Below are positions 33,829-45,540 of a stretch of 64,000 bases of DNA, in pieces. Position numbers and translations under genes: made by a program. The notes beneath the pieces were generated by a model. That model was not told where the DNA came from and ran no database searches. It saw only the letters and a list, made by a program, of their open reading frames with translations. The DNA comes from Pleurostoma richardsiae. Lineage: Eukaryota > Ascomycota > Sordariomycetes > Calosphaeriales > Pleurostomataceae. The stretch covers positions 1-64,000 of the forward strand of contig JANBVO010000067.1 of assembly GCA_030052745.1 (NCBI GenBank), read 5' to 3'. Every line of letters begins with the position of its first letter. Within the stretch, counting starts at the first letter, position 1.

Positions 33829-34223
33829 GATGGGCAACTTTCTTTGTGGATCGCTTGAGAACCAGCAAGACGTGCCTGGGATTGTTGTGTACCGAGAAAG
33901 TACAAACTCGGTGTGGTTCTGGCGGTGATAGATTCCCGCTCTGGTCCCTTCAGCAGAGGCGATAAAAATTGTGGGCTCCACCCCCTGCACAGAAAAAGTT
34001 TCTTCTTATCGCTTCCTTATCGGCCGGATAGACTTATCGATAGTCGATACGGAGACTGCCCCACCATTCCATCGCGACAAAACTTTAAGGCCTCAGTTAA
34101 GGCCCTCGCGATGCTGCAGTTTTCTCTGTTAGAGCTCGATACGTGATTGGAGGGCAATTGGTTGAAGCATTAGACCAGGAATACCACCCACCGAATTACA
34201 CCTTCAAATAAAGTCTCGCGACA
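33829..34223. promoter_or_regulatory. Divergent promoter, NOG1 and OPRT
   Basis: A 395-nt interval between opposite start codons. It holds AT-richer patches (for example 33960-34010) and the leaders of both genes. No factor site recognised with confidence. Confidence 0.5.
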
Positions 34224-34931
34224 ATGCCCGGCGAAACCCTCTCCCCCTACAAGGCCGAGTTCCTCAAGGCCGCCGTCGATGGCGGGGTCCTCAAGTTCGG
34301 CAGCTTCGAGCTGAAGTCGAAGCGCATATCCCCCTATTTCTTCAACTCGGGCGATTTCTACCGGGCGGACCTGCTGCGCGCCCTCTCGACCGCCTACGCC
34401 AAGCGGATAATCGAGGCCCAGAAGGAGGCCGGCGTCGAGTTCGACGTGATCTTCGGCCCCGCGTACAAGGGCATCCCCCTGGCGACCTCCACCGTCGACA
34501 AGCTGGCGGAGCAGGACCCGGCGGCGTACTCCAGCGTGTGCTACTCCTTCGACCGCAAGGAGGCCAAGGACCACGGCGAGGGCGGCAACATCGTTGGGTG
34601 CCCACTCAAGGGCAAGAAGGTGCTCATCGTCGACGATGTCATCACGGCGGGGACGGCCAAGCGCGAGGCCATCGGCAAGATCCGTAAGGAGGGTGGCACG
34701 GTCGCCGGCATTGTGGTAGCGCTGGACCGCATGGAGAAGCTCCCCTCAGCGGACGGAGACGACACCAAGCCCGGGCCCAGCGCGATGGGTGAGCTCAAGA
34801 AGGAGTACAACATCCCCATCTTCGCTATCCTGACCCTGGACGACATCATCGATGGCATGCAGACGTTCGCAACTGCGGAGGACATCAAGCGCACGGAAGA
34901 ATACCGAGCAAAGTACAAAGCAAGCGATTAG
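34224..34931 (+). CDS. ura5: Orotate phosphoribosyltransferase
   Basis: Converts orotate and PRPP to orotidine 5'-monophosphate, the fifth step of pyrimidine synthesis, in the cytosol. Single exon, 235 residues, the normal fungal size. The substrate region near the N-terminus reads [30 protein letters not shown] (77-87) and [13 protein letters not shown] (109-121) hold the catalytic loop Lys residues. The PRPP motif [13 protein letters not shown] (133-145) is complete. The C-terminal [14 protein letters not shown] is typical. No defects seen. It uses the product of the PRPP synthetase encoded at 896-2754, but the two are 31 kb apart on opposite strands and are not a unit. Confidence 0.97.
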   Translation: MPGETLSPYKAEFLKAAVDGGVLKFGSFELKSKRISPYFFNSGDFYRADLLRALSTAYAKRIIEAQKEAGVEFDVIFGPAYKGIPLATSTVDKLAEQDPAAYSSVCYSFDRKEAKDHGEGGNIVGCPLKGKKVLIVDDVITAGTAKREAIGKIRKEGGTVAGIVVALDRMEKLPSADGDDTKPGPSAMGELKKEYNIPIFAILTLDDIIDGMQTFATAEDIKRTEEYRAKYKASD

Positions 34932-35206
34932 GCAGACCGATACCCTCTATAATCTAACGCCATCCATCCAGCCATGTCTATGCTGAGATTCAAAAGCCAG
35001 CGCATATATGCCGCTCCATCAGGATCTTCCCCTTCTCCGGCCCCGACCTCCGAGTACCACAGTACCTATGATCCGGAAATGCGATGTTCGAGCAACAGCT
35101 ATCGTGATCTCTCCGTCCTCGTCGATCCTGCTCGAGTGCTTCTTTGCCTCTGATCTGATCTAGCTATGGATGGCCAGCCATGTCCCATACCGTAGATCGA
35201 GGAGGA

Positions 35207-36293
35207 TCATGATTGTGGACTATCAGTTTCGTCATCCCCTTTTTTGTAGGTCACCTTCGGTAGGCCAGTGAAGTGGAACACCTAAGCAATCACATCGTGA
35301 GCAACAGATTGTCGAGAAGAGTTCACTTTCGGATCCGCTTACCATATCGTGCCAACCGCCGCCTCCAAACGTCGCCTTACTCTCTCCAAGGTGCTTGAAT
35401 CCGAGGCGCTGGTAGTACGATACCAGATACTGTTACAGTTAGCATCGTCTCAAGACTCGACGGTTTGAATCCCTTACAGCCTGGCAGATCAGGGCGACTC
35501 GGTCCGCTGTGTCCAAGTTTCGAACCTGCTGTAGGTAGGCCTTCATAATCAATTGTCCCAGTCCGCAGTTCTGTAGTTTCGGCACTACTGCGAGGGAATG
35601 CAGGCAAACTGTGCGGCCTCCCTCCTGGTGGCCGACCGGGGCTCGCTTCCCGCGCGTCGATCGCCAGTCTCGTGGGTAGTCCATGTCAGCATCAGTGACA
35701 GTCTCTGAGAACGAGGCAGTGGCGACAATATGGGCTAGAAGCACGCTCACGGCGCCGTCTGCGCGGTCCGTCTCAACCTTGTTGGCTGTGGCGAGAGTCT
35801 CGACGTAGAAACCCGTGGCAAGGCTGGGGACGACAGTGCAAAATACGCCTATACTCAGTTCCGGGCAGGTTGTCAAGCGGTATTCGAACTGTAGAATGTT
35901 TAGCCGTCTCGTCGAGCACCTTAGCGGGCTAAAGAGCTGGGGCAGGGAAGGGGCGTGCTAGGACAAGCCATGGCGTCAGGAGGAGGAGGGGTGCCGTGCA
36001 GTTCTAATTACCTTTTCGGGCGAGCAGCGATGCTCCGGGTGCGGGAACGCAGCGTTCTCCAGGGCAATGCACGACTGAAGGTCGGACACGCTTAGCGGCC
36101 GGATGTTTGGAGCGAAGGTGAAAGGCAGGCGTTTCGTGATGGAACACTCGGAGGCCTTCTCCCGGCGCTTTTGGCTGATGGTTCTCTGGATCATAATGAA
36201 GTCATCATCAAGGTCGCCGTCATCCACGGCGCCGTCGCTGTCTTCGACAGAGCCGTCGCGACTCTCCGCTTCTGCATCAGGTTTTCGTGGCAT
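35207..36293 (-). CDS. GNAT acetyltransferase, arylalkylamine N-acetyltransferase-like
   Basis: Acetyl-CoA-dependent N-acetyltransferase resembling serotonin/arylalkylamine N-acetyltransferases; the substrate is not known from sequence. Exons in transcript order are 36012-36293, 35478-35888, 35343-35429 and 35207-35281, all in phase 0, giving 284 residues. Residues 1-50 are acidic and disordered. The domain begins at IRPLSVSDLQSCIALENAAFP. Motif A reads LHSLAVVPKLQNCGLGQLI (about 190-208), with QNCGLG as the acetyl-CoA phosphate loop. Motif B contains YYQRLGFKHLG (236-246), where Tyr and the GF pair are usual. FGGGGWHDM follows, as in fungal AANAT-like proteins. The frame is open upstream of the chosen ATG; MPRKPDAEAES was taken as the start because the sequence before it is not protein-like. 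Confidence 0.86.
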
Positions 36294-39200
36294 GGTGATA
36301 CCGGCATGGGCGCAGCCAGTGGTTGCAATAAGTGTGCTAGAACACCAAGCCGTGCCAAAACCCGAGAATCGAGCCGCTGGGTGACGCGAAAGATAGAGGC
36401 GACAGAGGGTAGAGGGAGGGTATATGAGGGAGATAGTATAGGTAGGTGCAGGTAACTGGAAGGGGAAGTGGTTGACGTTGACAACCTTCGTGTCGCGTGA
36501 CCCAAGGTTCGGCAGCACGGGGTTGTTGGAAGGTGAGGTCAGGACCTGGAGGTATTGTGACCTTGGGGTAAGGCAGTGTGGAGTGAGTGAGAGCCGGGGC
36601 AAATACACCGGGGGGAAGGCAAATCGAACGGCCCGTTGTGAGGCAAGTAGAAGTACCTCGGGGTGTGAGGGTAGCAGCTAAGCTACCACTGAACGGCGCG
36701 TCAACTTTTCTCTTGGGAACCAGGGTTTGTCCTCTCAGAGCGAATCAATCACCAGTCATTAGATGGCGAGAAAATTGGTGGTAAGGGCCCCAATTTGTAG
36801 TGTATGGGGTGAGGCAGCAGATCATTCATGATCAGATGAACGACAGATATCAAGCGAGTGGGGAACCAACTGCCGGTGCCTCTTTTTGCGGAGGCAGTGG
36901 AAGTTGTGGTCTCGGGTAAGAAAAAAAGGGGAGCCCTCACCACGACAACTAACTGCTCAAGTCGTCTAAGAAGCCTCGAGGAAATTCGAGTCACGATACC
37001 TCGTGGTCTTAAACAACAGAAGAGCCGGTTGAGGCTTTCCTAAGTGCAGTGCATGAAGGCGTACGAAGGTTTAATCGCGGTTTGGAAGAAGGTCCCCGTG
37101 GCCCTCTTTAACTTCGCGTTGCTCTCCACACACACGGGGATGTACGATCCAAGCATATATCTATGCAGCTGGACGTTGGCATGTCGGTTACCACTCACAA
37201 TTCCCGATCGGAAAGCTAACAAGGAGCAACTCGAACTCCTGGACGCAGTTGGTCCCGTTGGTAAGAGAAAACCTGTCAGATTCGCGGCGATAGCAGTCGC
37301 ACATTGCTTGGCATTTCGCTCGCCTCTCTTTTGCCTGCAAGAGTGGACGATCTGCAGCAAACAGAAGCATGATGTGCGAATAAGGTTGGAGCTGCTGGCG
37401 GATTTTGCGGGGGAGCCTACTGCCGGTGGTTTAAGGAGTGGAGACGCAAGCATGGCGGCATGGCGGCTCCAGGGTCCGGCTTGGAGAGCAGTGGAGGGAT
37501 AATATACAGTGATGGTAGTACCTGAGGTACGTCGAAGAGAAGGCTCACTACTAGATGGCAAGACGCCAAATCTCCCACAAGCTGTGGTATCTATGGGCTA
37601 TGGGACGCATTCCGAACTGCGTGAATTTCGCGTATCCCTGCGAATATGAATAGCCATCTGCTGGGCGAGGCGTAGTTGCTGACTTGGCATCTAAGGGTCC
37701 AGATAGCGGTTCGTTGTCCAACGAGAAGGTAATGAGAAGATGATGCGATCCTTCGAGAAGGGGCTCCGCTGCTGATTCCCCCCAAAGACCAACCGCAGCG
37801 ATGCTGCCCTGTCTCACCAGCAGATGAAGTTGCGTTGCGCAAACAACGCAAGTTCGGGTGACGTCCAACTTGGATTGGTCCGTGACAGCTCCAGCATGCG
37901 GTGGACTGAACGGCAAAAGCATTGCAGTGCATGCGAGTGTGCAATTCCGAGTCGGTCTGTGTGAGACGTATATGTCTGGTCGAAGGCAATAGATATGCAC
38001 TACAGGGTCGCAGAGCCTGATTTGCATATATTCCCAAACATGCCAGCTCACCTCGGTTGGGCCTGGGTCAGATTGATCACTGCAGCGGCTCTCTCTAGTG
38101 TGCAGTTTAGCATGCAATGCAGGCCCGTTATACATTGACACCCGAACTGGATACTCTTCTCGGTATCTTTCAGGATTTGGACCGCAAGAAGCCGACAGCA
38201 AGGCCCAACCTCATTTGTCGCAGGCCCGCGTTTCCCTGCAAGATGAAGCATCATGCGTCGCCAGGCCATTCAGAGCGTGTATCCGATTCGTTTGACAGGC
38301 CTATCGCAGGCATTTCTGCATCGAGATTCACAAGCCAGGCGGATTTTGACTACCCGGAGCTGTGTCTCGGGGTAAGGGATGCCATTCCATACACAGTCAG
38401 CTGTGGACCGGCTTTTGTCCGATGACGCCTCCGGCCGGGTGGAGGCAGTGGCAGGCATGATGGCGGAATATCTGTCTTGAAATAGGTCAACATTTTCTCT
38501 CTAATCCTCCGTCTATTGTATGTAGTAGAGGGGTTGCTGTGGGTTTGCCGGTGGGGGAAAATAACCCGGACAGCGGTACCTGGACTGTAAAAGTGTTTAG
38601 GTTGTTGGTGAAGTGAGAAGTCGGTGTTTCGTCATCGCCTTCTTGATCTCGGAGCCTGGAGTACGGAGACGTTTGGTGGGGTGAGGTACTAGCTGGTGCC
38701 CCACAAGATACATGCTCACCTAACGTCTTTCTGAATAAGGTACTCCATGCGTACCCGCTTGCTCCTACGTTGATACGCGTTCTTTGAAGTGCTTGTATGT
38801 ACTGTCTCAGCACCGACATTCACCCGTAGGTTATTTCTTGAAGCTGAGATTGTACTCCGTCTTGGTTCAGTAAATGTGCTAAACTTTGTTATGTTTCGAG
38901 CTTGTTGCGTGCGCTTGACTGACGGACCTTCTCTTAGCTTCCATCTGCCTGCCAACTCTCACGCACCCGCACCTGGCAGTACCTCGAATCGTTCGGATCT
39001 CTGCAGGCAGAAAACCGCACCTCTCACGTCGCTCGAGAGGCAAGCAAGTGGTTTTCTCTCGATTTCTGGCGCTTGGCCACCTTGCCGCAGTGTCAGCCAC
39101 CATCCTAGCAACGCCGCTGCCAAGTCCAGTTGCGTCTTGGTCATCCTCCTCCTCACTAACGTGGAACCAGAGAGAAGCGAGTTTCCTTCTCTCAGACGCG

Positions 39201-39309
39201 CGGTTTCCTTCTCTCGGGTGCAGCTCTTTCTCTCCAAATTCTACTCAATCCCGAGACCGACAGTCACAATACAACCGCGCACAGAGCAGGAACCGACCGT
39301 TGTCCCAAA
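36294..39309. other. Long intergenic region between acetyltransferase gene and DDI1
   Basis: About 3 kb with divergent flanking genes. Two overlapping opposite frames of 150-170 codons (37044-37502 plus, 37040-37561 minus) and one of 216 codons (37551-38201 minus) show no domain. The last 500 nt before DDI1 form an open frame in phase with DDI1 (from 38789) and are C/T-rich, a likely leader. No transposon or RNA gene seen. Confidence 0.5.
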
Positions 39310-40732
39310 ATGTGCGTCTCCCTTCGGTGCTTCTCCTTCGACGAACATTCTAACACACACTAGGAGGATCACATTAAGCATTCAGAACCCCGAGGTCGAG
39401 GACCAAGACCTACTGTCTTTGGACATCTTCCCGGACATGACCGTTGAGACGCTGCGAAATTCTATCCAAGCAGAAACCAATATTCATCCGAACGCGCAGC
39501 ACCTGTACCACAATGGCCGACTCATTTCCGACGACAGCAAGACTATGGAGCAGCTCCAGATAGGGGATGGCGAGATGTTGGCCCTGCATGTTAGAGACAT
39601 GCGCGGCACCACCGGCATTCCCGCTGGAAGCCAAGGGCAGCAGGCTGGACAAAGAAGACAGGGAGGTGGAATGGACCAGGATCCCGAGCTTACCAGGCTC
39701 CAGATCCTCGGAGACCCCAGACTACAGGCCGAAGCTCGCAGACTGCAGCCCCAGCTTGCAGCCGCCTTGGACGATCCGCAGAGATTTGCGCAGCTATTCA
39801 ATGAGACGTTCGACCGGGAGAGGAGGGAGCGTGCTGAACGTCAGAGACAGATTGCGGAGCTTAACGCGGATCCCTTTGACATTGAGGCACAGGCTAAGAT
39901 CGAGGAGATAATTCGGCAGGAACGTGTGATGGAGAATTTGCAGAACGCGTGGGAGCACAACCCTGAAGGTCAGTCTCGGACTCCCACTGGCACTATGCCC
40001 GTACATCAAGCTGACGACTAGCAAGTGTTCGGCCGTGTACACATGCTCTATGTTGATGTCGAAGTCAACGGTTACAAGGTGAAGGCCCTCGTGGACTCTG
40101 GTGCTCAAGCTACGATAATGTCACCAGCGTGTGCGGAAGCATGTGGCATCATGAGACTCGTCGACAAGAGATTTGCTGGAATCGCACGGGGCGTTGGAAC
40201 CGCAAACATTATTGGCCGCGTGCACTCTGCTCAGATCAAGATTGGGGCTCTATTCCTACCATGCAGCTTCACCGTCATGGAGGGAAAGTCTGTGGATCTT
40301 CTTCTCGGCCTGGACATGCTCAAACGTCACCAGGCCTGTATAGATCTGGCCAAAGATAAACTCATCATCCAGGGTGTCGAGATCCCGTTCCTGGGCGAAG
40401 CAGAGATACCGAAGGACTCGGAAGAAGCGCTGGAAGAGGAGCCAACTCTGACTGGACCTGGTGGCACCACAATCGGTCAAAGATCTGGTGCGGTCTCTGG
40501 TCCGGGGGCTGCATCCGCCGACCCCGGCCCTTCTTCGTCACAGAGACAAGCACCAGTCTCCTCAACACCGGCACCAGCTCCCAATCCCCACAATCCCCAG
40601 AGACCGACATTCTCGGAAGAAGCAATTGATCAGCTTGTGCAACTCGGCTTCTCTCGTGAAGCAGCAATCAATGCCCTGCAAGCGACAGGAGGCAATATTG
40701 AGTATGCCGCGGGACTGCTATTCCAAGGGTAG
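39310..40732 (+). CDS. DDI1: DNA damage-inducible protein 1, ubiquitin shuttle with retropepsin-like domain
   Basis: Host proteasome shuttle and ubiquitin-directed protease. Exons are 39310-39311 (only AT of the start codon), 39364-39968 and 40026-40732, giving 437 residues (yeast 428). The product begins [11 protein letters not shown]. Domains: ubiquitin-like (about 1-75), helical HDD region rich in Arg/Glu/Gln (about 110-195), retropepsin-like domain (about 205-330) with [13 protein letters not shown], catalytic Asp 226, and the dimer-typical [12 protein letters not shown] Ser/Pro/Ala linker and a C-terminal UBA domain starting [19 protein letters not shown] follow. The start codon is split by a 52-nt intron (gtgcgt to ctag). 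Without splicing, the same ATG opens a 17-codon frame that ends on the acceptor's TAG. This is a cellular gene, not a retroelement. Convergent with RRP8. Confidence 0.93.
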
Positions 40733-41149
40733 GAAATTAGGGCTTTATGGAAGGATCTGCATTGCAAATCAAGGGCTTATAGCGGCGTTGCTATACGGGC
40801 TGCATGAGGAACGGAAAGCCCAAGGTATTCAGATATTCAGATATATGCGATAGACGGCGTCAATATTGGGTAAACAGGGAGGTGCCCCAAGAGCCTAGCA
40901 TGCCGGAATATAGGCAGTGATGTTGTCTCTCATCCTGTACATTACTTCCTCTAACCTCACTTGGCACCAATCTGGGGTTTATGACCAAGATCACTGCGTT
41001 TGACTTTGCGTACTGGGTAGTCATCTGTCTCCGTATGTATGGAATCGATCTCGGCTTATGGTGGGCCAAGGTGCCGGATCTTGCTGAGAGACGGGAGAAG
41101 CATACCACTTCAGCCTAGCTAGACACGCGAGATCTATACTGGAGTATCG
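40733..41149. other. Convergent intergenic region
   Basis: 3' flanks of DDI1 and RRP8. A short direct repeat, attcagatattcagatat-like, lies at about 40829-40846. No gene seen. Confidence 0.5.
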
Positions 41150-42742
41150 CTATCGTAGTTTGTACACGCACGGTTTCAGGATCGATGACTCGTCCGCGCC
41201 GCCATCCTCGCTCTCGATGAACTTGGGCTTTTTCGGCATCATCCCCCGGGCGGTCTCTCCATCCTTGACAGCCATCTTCCCTTTGACCGCCGGCGCCGCC
41301 TTCAGAAAACGCATCTTGACGAACATCCTGTTACTCATGTCCACCGCCTCTGCCCCCTCCCCATGTAGCACAAACCCTCGCTTCTTCAAGGCCTCCACGA
41401 AGGCCGACACGTCCGTCTGCTGTCGAGTGTCCTCGACGCCATCCACCTCAACGGCCAGCTCAGCCTCGTCTACGGTGCCGTCCGTTTCCTTACTAGTGCC
41501 CTTGCCCTTCTTCCCCGCCGCCTGCACCTTCCTGCGGTTCCCAACGCTGTGCTCAACCGGTCCGGCGGCCCCTCCTCCCTTCTTGCCGCCCGCGCGGCCG
41601 ACGTGCCCGAACCGGCTCTTAATCTCGGCGACCCACAGCTCGCCCTTCCAGTGCAGCACGCGGTACGCCTCCTCGACGAAGTCGAGCCAGTTGGTGCCCA
41701 TGAGCGCCAGGCAGAACACGGCGACGTTGACGCTCCCGTCCTCGAGCGGCAGGTTCGCGATGTCGGCGCGCGTGACCAGCGGGCTCGGGTTGTGCAGGTC
41801 GAAGCTGCGCACCTCGACGCGCAGCTTGGACCCTTCGGCTTGCAGCTCCGAGGCGAGCCGCGCGTCGCCGCACCCCAGGTCGGCGATGACGCACGTGCCG
41901 TTCGTGCGCGGCAGCGGCGCAACCATGCCATCTCCGGCGCCGCCCTGTTGCTGCGGCTGCTGTTGCCCCCGGGACGGAGGGCCTCTCCTCCGGTCGCGGG
42001 AGGCGTCCCAACGCTGCCGACCCCGGAGCTTCACGTCCCGGACGTAGCCATCGACGGGGTTCTCGGGCCAGACATCCACCTGCCGCCGGAAGCCCTCGTG
42101 GTACTCCTGGAACATCTCGGGCGAGTCCTCGAACAGCCGGTAGGCCTCGGCCGAGGGCCGAGTGTAAAGCGTCTCGTTGAGATGCCTGAAGCGCGCGGAG
42201 ACGAGCTTCTCGCGCATCGCCGCCTGGAGCGGCGTTAGCTTGGGCGGCGCGGGTAGCGGTGCTGGCTTGGCGATGTGGTCCTGGGCGGGTGACTTGGATG
42301 TCGCTCCTGGGGCGCCGGCGGCAAAGGACTCGTCCTTCTTCTGCTTGTCCTTCTTTTCTTTCTTGCCCTTCTTCTTCAATTTCTCCAGTTTAGACACATG
42401 CTTGCCGTCTGGAGTGGGTTGAGCCTCCGCTGCCTTCACATGACCTTTCTCGGTCTCATTCGTCTTGGCGCCTTCAGCATCTCCCGCCGCAGCTTCGGCC
42501 TTTGGTTTCCTGTCCCTCTTCCCGATAGTCTGGCCGTTGGCCCCCGTCATCCTCGGCCTCTTGCGTTCAATCACCTCCTCCCACAGGTTTGCGACATTGT
42601 CGTTTGTCACATCCTCCTCTCTATTGGCGGGTCTCCTGCGCTTCCTTGACTTCTTTTCCAGCGCCCCAGGCTTCGGCAGTGCGCCTTCTGTTTCGGGCTT
42701 CAACTTTTCCGCAGAGACGGACCAGCCCTTTACGGCGAACAT
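41150..42742 (-). CDS. RRP8: Ribosomal RNA-processing protein 8, 25S rRNA methyltransferase
   Basis: Nucleolar SAM-dependent methyltransferase; the yeast protein makes m1A645 in 25S rRNA and aids early cleavage. Single exon, 530 residues. Start MFAVKGWSVSAEKL was chosen over an in-frame ATG 48 codons upstream because that part is not conserved-looking. Residues 20-165 are Lys/Ala/Glu-rich with basic nucleolar signals (KKKGKKEKKDKQKK). The Rrp8 domain starts near 168 with LTPLQAAMREKLVSARFRHLNE and DSPEMFQEYHEGFRRQV. SAM motif I is ADLGCGDARLA (287-297), followed by SFDLHNPSPLVTRADIANLPL and FCLALMGTNWLDFVEEAYR. It has two low-complexity inserts compared with yeast: a Gln/Gly stretch at about 255-275 and a Lys/Gly stretch after 380. 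The methyltransferase core looks intact. Confidence 0.95.
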   Translation of the reverse strand: MFAVKGWSVSAEKLKPETEGALPKPGALEKKSRKRRRPANREEDVTNDNVANLWEEVIERKRPRMTGANGQTIGKRDRKPKAEAAAGDAEGAKTNETEKGHVKAAEAQPTPDGKHVSKLEKLKKKGKKEKKDKQKKDESFAAGAPGATSKSPAQDHIAKPAPLPAPPKLTPLQAAMREKLVSARFRHLNETLYTRPSAEAYRLFEDSPEMFQEYHEGFRRQVDVWPENPVDGYVRDVKLRGRQRWDASRDRRRGPPSRGQQQPQQQGGAGDGMVAPLPRTNGTCVIADLGCGDARLASELQAEGSKLRVEVRSFDLHNPSPLVTRADIANLPLEDGSVNVAVFCLALMGTNWLDFVEEAYRVLHWKGELWVAEIKSRFGHVGRAGGKKGGGAAGPVEHSVGNRRKVQAAGKKGKGTSKETDGTVDEAELAVEVDGVEDTRQQTDVSAFVEALKKRGFVLHGEGAEAVDMSNRMFVKMRFLKAAPAVKGKMAVKDGETARGMMPKKPKFIESEDGGADESSILKPCVYKLR

Positions 42743-45400
42743 GGCTGCTGACCTTTCGTTGCTGGAGCACGCTTGGGGGGAAGAGCGAACGGGCTTGTGA
42801 GAATAAGAGAATTTGATACGAGTGTGAAAGTTTATCATTCGTTGATTTTCATGGCCCCACACCCTTGTGCTGCACTTTAAAGGCACTGGGTGGTGTAATT
42901 AGACGCGATCTATAGCACGACTTGGTGATAGCAGATTGGCTTGATAGGGGTAGGGAGAAGGGAACTACCTATATCACCATTCCTCGAATGAATCTAAATC
43001 AACCCGACTGCTGGACTCAGCCCACTGACGAGAGGCACAGAGATTTCACACCTTGAAACAATGTCGGGTGTAATACTAGACCACAACTCGAGCGATTTGA
43101 GTCAAGTCTATCTTCTCCAGACGGAGCAGGACGCAACTTTACATATGCTACTATTCGCATACCTTCCAAATTCATGGCTCTTTGCTATGGAAGAAAATAC
43201 GGGTAAGGGACTCTAGAGAGCGTGAACAGAGACTAATCAGAGCGACAGGAACAATCACGCATAAAAGTATGTGTGCGAAGAGTGGTTATCCTAGAGCGTC
43301 TTCAGAAATTATACTGTGAGAGAAGACGCCCATGAAGCAACCAGACATGCAGGTTGTTTTCGTATATTTGTAAGACACATCGAGGACGGTCAACGGTCTG
43401 TCCAGGCTTAAGGAAATGCCACAGTCGGTATGGGAAACGTCGAGACATACAGCAAGTCTGTGTGTACGGGCATGCGAACTCTCGACTGTCGACTGGCTTG
43501 GAAACGCAACAGAGAAATATCCTTAATACAATTGCCATGCTACCAATCCCTGAATAGATTTTTCAAAGCTCACCGTGAGACTGCCCTGCTCTCGGGAAGG
43601 GCCAAGAAAGCGGACGAGAATATCAATTAGTTTACCCAGCCAGGACAAGCCTTGTCAAGGGGGGGACTAGCCACTCAATAGAGTTTTAGCACGACGTTGC
43701 GCATGGCGTCCTCTAGGGAGCTCTGCAGACACGTCTGGGGCAAATCAGTTCCGAGTCGGTCAGAAAAGGAGGCCTAAGAATGGAACGATTACGCCTCTTA
43801 GAGGTGAGATCGTGGGCTATCGTTTATCGTGACCACGATTTCTTGCAACCACCTTCTTGCAGGTGGCTGCAGGCAGAGTACGCCCGCTCCGGCTTGCCCG
43901 AGTGCCTTGGGTAGCGCAAATTTGTCTACCCACTTCTGTAACGTAGGTACTTCTCTGCTGCAGTACAAGCAGATCCCTTAAAAGATCTGCGGCGGACTAC
44001 TTGTAGACGAGTTTTGGCAAGTGATGTTATTCGCGCCATGCTCTCTTGCCCTGAGAACCACGTCCTGAAGGGGTGACATAGTCTACAGGCTGATTAAGTC
44101 ATTGTTGACTACCTATCCTCTTCATGTCTAGAGGATATGTAGGTCTAGAGGCTGCAAGTTGGTGAAATAGAAGGGCAGGTAGATTAGGAAAAGAGGTAGG
44201 GTTCGAATAGTAAGTCGGTACAGCACATTGGACAACACGAGGTAGGTGAACCACCGGAATGCTTTCACCTTCACTCGTCAGTGTCCAAGTCGGGGCTCAT
44301 GTGCCTGCCCACAAGAATAAAGCATAGGAAGGAAGCCTTCTTTCAGCTGTGGGAAAGATCCAGCGGCAGAAGTTCAATATCTTCTCTTGTGTCAGCCTAC
44401 CTGTATGATGTATCCTTGCTCTACCATTGCCTTCTGCGGCAGCTTCAAGATGCAAGGAAAGAGTGTAGACAGAGTAGCATAGAGTCTATTACGACTCACA
44501 TCTCTAGCAGACAGTGATAGACCGGAGTCTCATACCTGTAAGTAGGTAGCGGCTAGACGGCGCAGTCCAACGTGACCGTCTTGCGGCCCGTTGTTTAAGG
44601 TTCGCCTGATTAGTCCTGCGGAATTATCTCATCCAAGACTTTAAGAGGGTGCTCTGCTCTCAAGATGCTCCTCGTTGCCAAGCTATGCCAAATATGTCGA
44701 GATATATGCCCAGCGTCTTTCTGCACCCTGTCACGGGAGCGGAAGCTCTAGAAAGCTGCTGGGCGCGTGGGGCTCTCTGCAGGCCAACTTACCGTCTGGG
44801 ATGCACCCTAGCTTTGTCTGTGCAACCTCGAACTGCCTCACCCGGGGAGGTAAAGTGACGCATCTTGCCTCAGGACGTTGTGGCGATAGGGCAGGTATAC
44901 GAGGCAGGCAATCTAAGGCATGTATGTGCCTACCCCTGAGCCCCCTCTCTTTCGTGCGGAGCGGCAGCCGTCGTTGTGGATGAGGAGAGCGGAGATAAAC
45001 CGAGGCATCAACGGTGGCGCTTCTGCTCGACATAGCCCCCGTCCGGCGACTCTGTGAGCGCATCTCGTCCCACGACGGGGGTGCATAGTTTGTGTTGCAC
45101 GGCAGCATCGGTGGTGCGACCTGCGGATTTGGTCCATGGCGGGTGCTGATTGGGTATGCTGGCAGGCTCCCGGAGGCCCCTGGGGGGGGACAGAGTTGAG
45201 GTGGAGAAATGAAGGTCTTGGTGGGAGAGGAGATGACGACTGGAACCTCGCGGAGAGCGGGAACTTCCACGGGCAACAACGACCGACCGACTGACCGGTG
45301 ACAAACTGGAAGTCCCGGTCGCTCCTTCCACCTCTCTCTCGCTTGGTGTTGCCGCCTCCTATTCAGAGGGAAGGGAAGGTGCCAACCACACCTACGCGAT
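42743..45400. other. Intergenic region upstream of RRP8
   Basis: No convincing gene in about 2.7 kb. The frame at 44731-45279 (minus) is proline-rich but has no domain. Several AGAGG/TAGG-type short words recur near 44100-44200. No RNA gene or mobile element recognised. Confidence 0.5.
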
Positions 45401-45401
45401 G

Positions 45402-45540
45402 GTACTGTAGGTACCTTCTCTGGGTACCTACGGACTAGGTAGGTACTTCAGGAAAGACAGGCACGTTCTTTCCCAACATGGAAGTCCATGCTGACCGTCT
45501 GCTGTCTCTGCTGTACATCCTCGAGTACATCATGAGGTAC
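45402..45540. repeat. GTAC-rich cluster upstream of the Zn2Cys6 factor
   Basis: Seven GTAC tetranucleotides in 139 bp (45402, 45411, 45424, 45443, 45513, 45525, 45537), several in the form GGTACC or GGTACT. It resembles the clusters at 21946-22075 and 6356-6516 and lies 1.6-1.7 kb upstream of the transcription factor start. Confidence 0.75.

Noticed and set aside
896-34931. PRPP synthetase and OPRT as a nucleotide gene cluster
   Set aside because: They lie over 31 kb apart on opposite strands with many unrelated genes between them; the pathway link is real but the linkage looks accidental.
37040-37561. Two opposite overlapping frames of 150-170 codons
   Set aside because: Neither shows a domain, coding-like composition or supporting splice sites; one is probably the shadow of the other's chance openness.
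37551-38201. 216-codon frame on the minus strand
   Set aside because: Mixed composition rich in His, Cys and Ser with no recognisable motif; it lies in a region with no other coding sign.
40026-40450. Retropepsin-like domain suggesting a retroelement
   Set aside because: It is the normal aspartic protease domain of DDI1, flanked by ubiquitin-like and UBA domains in one host gene; no reverse transcriptase, integrase or terminal repeats nearby.
41160-42238. Long plus-strand frames opposite RRP8
   Set aside because: They mirror the GC-rich codons of RRP8 and are Ser/Pro/Arg-rich as expected for antisense shadows.
44195-44215. gggttcgaat word resembling a tRNA B-box
   Set aside because: No A-box at the right distance and no acceptor stem pairing seen.
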